Of a stretch of DNA of 8,462 bases, positions 5,966 through 8,462 are shown piece after piece. The stretch is from Chloroflexota bacterium (lineage in GTDB: Bacteria > Chloroflexota > Anaerolineae > Aggregatilineales > Phototrophicaceae). The notes below the pieces were generated by a model. That model was given only the letters and a program-made list of their open reading frames with translations. It made no database searches and had not been told where the DNA came from. The translations under genes were made by a program, and so were the position numbers. Each line of letters opens with the position of its first letter. The first letter of the stretch is position 1. The stretch spans positions 1 through 8,462 of the forward strand of contig QGUR01000195.1 of the NCBI GenBank assembly GCA_003242205.1, written 5' to 3'.

Positions 5966-6060
5966 AAAAGCGGCAGAGTCTCTATAGTGGCTGTTTGCGC
6001 CCGTAGCAGAAGCAGGGCTGCCGTACTCGCGCCTGCCAGCGCACTAAAGATGAGCGCACA

Positions 6061-6082
6061 GGTTGGGAAATCCCTTCCAACC
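6061..6082. repeat. Small inverted repeat next to the trxB terminator
   Basis: GGTTGG (6061-6066) pairs with CCAACC (6077-6082), with two more weak pairs inside. An alternative inner pair is GGGA/TCCC. It follows the U run of the trxB terminator and may be a secondary transcript-end structure or simply chance. Confidence 0.3.
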
Positions 6083-6088
6083 CGTGAC

Positions 6089-6137
6089 AAAAACGCAGAT
6101 GCGCTGCGTTCATTGTAGCTGCAAGCGCATCTGCGTT
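6089..6137 (-). terminator. Intrinsic terminator of trxB
   Basis: Perfect 14-base arms, AACGCAGATGCGCT at 6092-6105 and its complement at 6124-6137, with an 18-base loop. On the minus strand the stem runs directly into TTTTTG. It begins 26 bases after the trxB stop codon. Confidence 0.88.
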
Positions 6138-6163
6138 CGTTGGTGATTTCGTGGTCTGGCGGC

Positions 6164-7141
6164 TTAGTCGCCGGCGGTTTGTTCAGAAAGCTCGCCCTCA
6201 ATCGGCTCCAGTTCGCCGGCGCGCTCTTCCAGCCAGTGTGTCGCGCTCAGGGCCGCGGCTACCCCTTCGCCCGCGGCGGTCGCCGCCTGTCGCCAGATGC
6301 GATCCCGAATTTCACCGGCAGCGAACACACCATCGACGTTCGTCCGCATCAACTGGTCAACCAGCACATAGCCGTCGGCGTCGGTCGCAATCTGGCCCTT
6401 GAACAGCCCGCCGTTCGGGTCGTAACCGATGAAGATAAAGACACCATCGGTCGGGTATTCGGTCACTTCGCCGGTTTTTACGTTACGCAGCGTCACCGAC
6501 TTGACGACGCCATGCTCGTTGGCATTGATCGCCTCGACCACGCTGTCCATGATGTAGCTGATCTTGGGATTGGCGCGTGCCCGCGTCTGCAATGCCGTGC
6601 TGGCGCGGAAAGTATCGCGCCGGTGAATGACGGTCACATCGGCGAATTTGGTCAGGAACAGCGCTTCCTGCAGCGCCGAATCCCCGCCGCCAACCACCAC
6701 GACTTTCTTGCCGCGGAAGAAGAAGCCGTCACAGGTCGCGCAGTAGCTCACGCCACGGCCAACATACTCGCGCTCTCCGGGAACGCCCAGCTTGCGCGGG
6801 TCAGCTCCGTTGGTCGCGATGATGACATCGGCGACGAACGTTTCGCTGGCCGTCGTGACGGTAAACGGCGAGCCGGTGCTCAGATCGACATCGGTCACGA
6901 CATCGTAGACAAACTCCGCGCCGAAGCGCTCGGCCTGCTGCTTCATCCGCTCAACCAGTTCAGGACCGGTGATCCCTTCCGGAAAGCCGGGGAAATTATC
7001 GACTTCGTGGGTTGTGGCGATCTGGCCGCCGAACTGAGGCCCGGTGATGACAACCGTGCTGAACTGGGCGCGGGCTGTATACAAGGCTGCCGACAGCCCC
7101 GCAGGCCCAGACCCAATAATCAATACTCGAACTCTACGCAT
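6164..7141 (-). CDS. trxB: Thioredoxin reductase (NADPH, FAD)
   Basis: A 325-residue low-molecular-weight thioredoxin reductase: it transfers electrons from NADPH via FAD and a Cys pair to thioredoxin, in the cytoplasm. Visible features are the FAD-binding GSGPAG (10-15), GGQI..T..VDNFPGFP (38-54), the redox-active CATC (134-137, within SYCATCDG), the NADPH-binding GGGDSA (151-156), and HRR-x3-R (174-180) for the NADPH phosphate. The C-terminal FAD motif is GVFAAGEIRD...RQAATAAGEG, with Glu where Asp is usual. The usual ATGA segment reads ATNGADPRKL (109-118), one Asn longer. An acidic tail of about 18 residues follows the last helix. The start ATG at 7141 has GGA 6 bases upstream; a TTG two codons earlier is possible. 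It lies 50 bases behind the anti-sigma-like gene on the same strand, probably one operon, and ends at a strong terminator. Confidence 0.95.
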   Translation of the reverse strand: MRRVRVLIIGSGPAGLSAALYTARAQFSTVVITGPQFGGQIATTHEVDNFPGFPEGITGPELVERMKQQAERFGAEFVYDVVTDVDLSTGSPFTVTTASETFVADVIIATNGADPRKLGVPGEREYVGRGVSYCATCDGFFFRGKKVVVVGGGDSALQEALFLTKFADVTVIHRRDTFRASTALQTRARANPKISYIMDSVVEAINANEHGVVKSVTLRNVKTGEVTEYPTDGVFIFIGYDPNGGLFKGQIATDADGYVLVDQLMRTNVDGVFAAGEIRDRIWRQAATAAGEGVAAALSATHWLEERAGELEPIEGELSEQTAGD

Positions 7142-7191
7142 GCTCAATCCATACCCCGTATGTCAAATGTCGCTGCTAACGCCCGGAACAC

Positions 7192-7473
7192 TCATTCCGC
7201 GGGTGGCCGGTTTTCGTAATCTGCTGCCAGAAGCCCGCTGGTTTCTGCGCGAATGATCGACATCAATGCCTGAAATTCCTCATTGCAGTCGGGACAACAG
7301 CGCAGATGCTCCTCGACAGCTGGCAGGATTTCACGCAAATTGGCCCCGCTGTTTACCAGTTCAACCAGACAATCGAATTGTTCACAGCAGGTTTCACAAT
7401 CAATACATTCGTCCTGATGGGCAGAAAAAATGGCCGTTAGCAGCCGGTTCACGCGCTCTTCCTGAAATGACAT
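7192..7473 (-). CDS. Zinc anti-sigma factor-like protein (zf-HC2) with extra cysteine cluster
   Basis: A 93-residue soluble protein. C30-x25-H56-x3-C60-x2-C63 exactly fits the zf-HC2/ZAS zinc-binding pattern of anti-sigma factors, which hold ECF sigma factors inactive. Before it lies an unusual run of cysteines, C23, C26, C29, C30 and C35 (CIDCETCCEQFDC), with a further one at C59, so nine-tenths of the fold's first half is thiol-rich. There is no membrane span, so it would be a cytoplasmic sensor like RsrA of Streptomyces. ATG 7473 follows GGGAG at 8 bases; readings starting further upstream would overlap the next gene and are rejected. It precedes trxB by 50 bases and has the ECF-like promoter shared with osmC. 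No sigma factor gene is seen beside it. Redox-controlled anti-sigma function is inferred. Confidence 0.8.
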   Translation of the reverse strand: MSFQEERVNRLLTAIFSAHQDECIDCETCCEQFDCLVELVNSGANLREILPAVEEHLRCCPDCNEEFQALMSIIRAETSGLLAADYENRPPAE

Positions 7474-7509
7474 TTCGCGTGCTCCCAATCCGGTTAATCT
7501 CACTATTAT

Positions 7510-7538
7510 GACGCTTACTAAGGGAAGAATCTTACCGC
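7510..7538 (-). promoter_or_regulatory. ECF-sigma-like promoter of the anti-sigma/trxB operon
   Basis: Minus-strand GCGGTAAGATTCT (7538 to 7526), a 12-base spacer, then CGTC (7513 to 7510) followed by ATAAT. CGTC is 37 bases from the ATG at 7473. The elements and spacing are identical to those before osmC at 5489-5517. The overlapping CATAAT (7505-7510) could instead serve as a vegetative -10. Confidence 0.65.
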
Positions 7539-7552
7539 AAACCCGGCGGTAA
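7532..7552. repeat. Inverted repeat TTACCGC...GCGGTAA over the predicted -35
   Basis: Perfect 7-base arms at 7532-7538 and 7546-7552 with a 7-base loop. One arm is the outer half of the shared -35 element, so it may be an operator. As a hairpin it would lie downstream of the gene ending at 7619, but the following GATTCTT is a poor U run for a terminator. Confidence 0.45.
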
Positions 7553-7599
7553 ATTACAATGCGTTTTAAGTTGCCCGACGCGACCCCATGCGCCGAAGC

Positions 7600-7619
7600 G
7601 GGGCGGTCATGGCCGCCCC
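7600..7619. repeat. GC-rich palindrome touching a stop codon (REP-like or hairpin terminator)
   Basis: GGGGCGG (7600-7606) and CCGCCCC (7613-7619) are perfect complements around TCATGG. The inner CATG is itself palindromic, so the 20 bases are nearly fully symmetric. It overlaps the last base of the stop codon of the gene at 7619-8462. No U run follows. It may be a dispersed repeat element or a simple transcript-end hairpin. Confidence 0.5.
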
Positions 7620-8462
7620 TACAGGCTGACGATACGCCGGACGACGCGCAGTTGCTTGGGAAACAGCGGCAGAAAGGCGGCAAACGACTGGTAGCGTCCG
7701 GTCGCCGCTTCGTCACGATAGCGCCGTAGCACGCGCACCGTCGCGGGGAGCAGCGCCACGCCATAGACTTTCGTCTCCATCAGCACGAAGGCATTGGCCT
7801 CCCGCTCGCTAACGTGTTCTTCCAGATAGAGGGCGACCAGACCGGAAACGAACAGATTGGCAAACTGCGCCTGCCATGTGGGATAGGCGCGGGCGTAATC
7901 CTCGCTCACCGGCAGCGCGGTCTTTGAGGCCGCGGCCACGCGCTCGGCGTGCGTGTTCAGGAAGGGCGTCAGCGCCAGCCGGATGTAGCACGCCAGCGCC
8001 GCGCGGATCACATACGCCGGATCGTCGTCGAACGGCCATGGCGGGTTATCGCCCCATGCAATGCGCGGCGGCGTGATGCTGACCAGCGAACGACCGGCGC
8101 GCACGGCCACCTCCTGATCGGACGGCTGGCCAATGTTGGGCACGAAAATCAGGTCTTCAGGGATGGCCCCCAGAAACGGCGCAAGGAACGGCTTGAAAGT
8201 AACGCCCTCCAGCGCCCGGCGCGCGGCGTTGATGCTGGTCTGCCACGCAGCGTCTTGCGATTGCAGCCAGCTATCAAGCGCTGCCGTACGCACCAGATCG
8301 CGCAGCGCGTCTGGCCAGCCTGGGGGAACCCACGATGGCAAAGCGCGGTCTTCCAGACCGGGCCATGTGAACCGGGTCGCCAGCGCGAACAGGGCTTCGG
8401 CAGGCGCGCCCCTGTCAATCAGCGCCTGCAAGACGCGCAAGGCGCTGTGCTGGCGATAGGGC
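7619..8462 (-). CDS. Unrecognised protein, 5' end beyond the right edge (partial)
   Basis: The frame stays open to the right edge without an ATG start: the codons before the TTG at 8440 read PYRQHSA, in good continuity, so the gene begins outside the window. About 280 codons of the C-terminal part are visible, ending in VVRRIVSL. I do not recognise the family. Visible features are a Pro/Trp-rich segment (PPRIAWGDNPPWPFDDDPAY, about 8019-8078), a helical, moderately hydrophobic stretch (AALACYIRLALTPFL, about 7968-8012), and a helical segment LYLEEHVSEREANAFVLMETKVYG (about 7763-7834). There is no HExxH metalloprotease motif and no clear membrane span. It ends 145 bases before the anti-sigma-like gene and is separated from it by hairpins and a promoter, so it is probably a separate transcription unit. 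Confidence 0.75.
   Translation of the reverse strand, partial: PYRQHSALRVLQALIDRGAPAEALFALATRFTWPGLEDRALPSWVPPGWPDALRDLVRTAALDSWLQSQDAAWQTSINAARRALEGVTFKPFLAPFLGAIPEDLIFVPNIGQPSDQEVAVRAGRSLVSITPPRIAWGDNPPWPFDDDPAYVIRAALACYIRLALTPFLNTHAERVAAASKTALPVSEDYARAYPTWQAQFANLFVSGLVALYLEEHVSEREANAFVLMETKVYGVALLPATVRVLRRYRDEAATGRYQSFAAFLPLFPKQLRVVRRIVSL

Noticed and set aside
5919..6100. Possible small membrane peptide upstream of the gene at 5511 (hydrophobic ALIFSALAGASTAALLLL reading on the minus strand)
   Set aside because: No start codon with a ribosome binding site in frame, and the frame runs on into a shadow of the real downstream gene.
7161..7166. Consensus TTGACA on the minus strand just before trxB
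   Set aside because: It ends about 19 bases before the ATG, so a matching -10 would fall at or inside the start codon; likely chance.
7474..7764. Upstream extension of the anti-sigma-like gene to 7764 (190 residues)
   Set aside because: It overlaps the end of the neighbouring gene, the added residues are not protein-like, and ATG 7473 has a proper ribosome binding site.

Overview
The window is a GC-rich bacterial chromosome segment, densely coded, with nine complete protein genes and one cut by the right edge. All genes lie on the minus strand except one at 3457-4272. There are no RNA genes, insertion sequences or CRISPR arrays. Several proteins are of unknown family and two are HEAT/Yip1-like membrane proteins. 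Together with ATG starts behind GGAG-type ribosome binding sites and a zinc anti-sigma/thioredoxin reductase pair, this suggests a free-living environmental bacterium. My best guess is Chloroflexota (Anaerolineae-like), but this is an impression from the protein families and not proven by any marker.

Left to right: (1) 1-104 has no gene, but holds a minus-strand TATAAT box and an AAGGGAG ribosome binding site at the very edge, so another minus-strand gene probably starts just outside. (2) 105-2694 carries two tandem paralogues, each with an N-terminal HEAT-like domain, a linker, a TPR-like helical segment and about five membrane spans resembling Yip1-domain proteins. (3) 2834-3382 is thpR (RNA 2',3'-cyclic phosphodiesterase), divergent from (4) 3457-4272, a remote acetolactate-decarboxylase-like protein that keeps the zinc-binding histidine pattern. 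(5) 4282-4887 is an unrecognised helical protein convergent with it. (6) 5002-5454 is an OsmC-type peroxidase-like protein, with an unrecognised aromatic-rich protein (5511-5918) upstream. (7) 6164-7141 is thioredoxin reductase trxB, preceded at 7192-7473 by a small zinc anti-sigma-factor-like protein with an extra cysteine cluster. (8) 7619-8462 is the 3' part of an unrecognised gene.

The strongest unexpected signal is regulatory. The osmC-like gene and the anti-sigma/trxB pair, about 2 kb apart, share an identical 13-base element followed exactly 12 bases later by CGTC, which lies 35 and 37 bases from the respective start codons. This layout fits the -35/-10 pair of an ECF sigma factor promoter. 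The genes behind it (OsmC, cysteine-rich anti-sigma protein, thioredoxin reductase) are what a redox-stress regulon would contain, by analogy with SigR-RsrA-trxBA of Streptomyces. No sigma factor gene is visible in the window. Two clear intrinsic terminators (after osmC and trxB) mark the transcription units.
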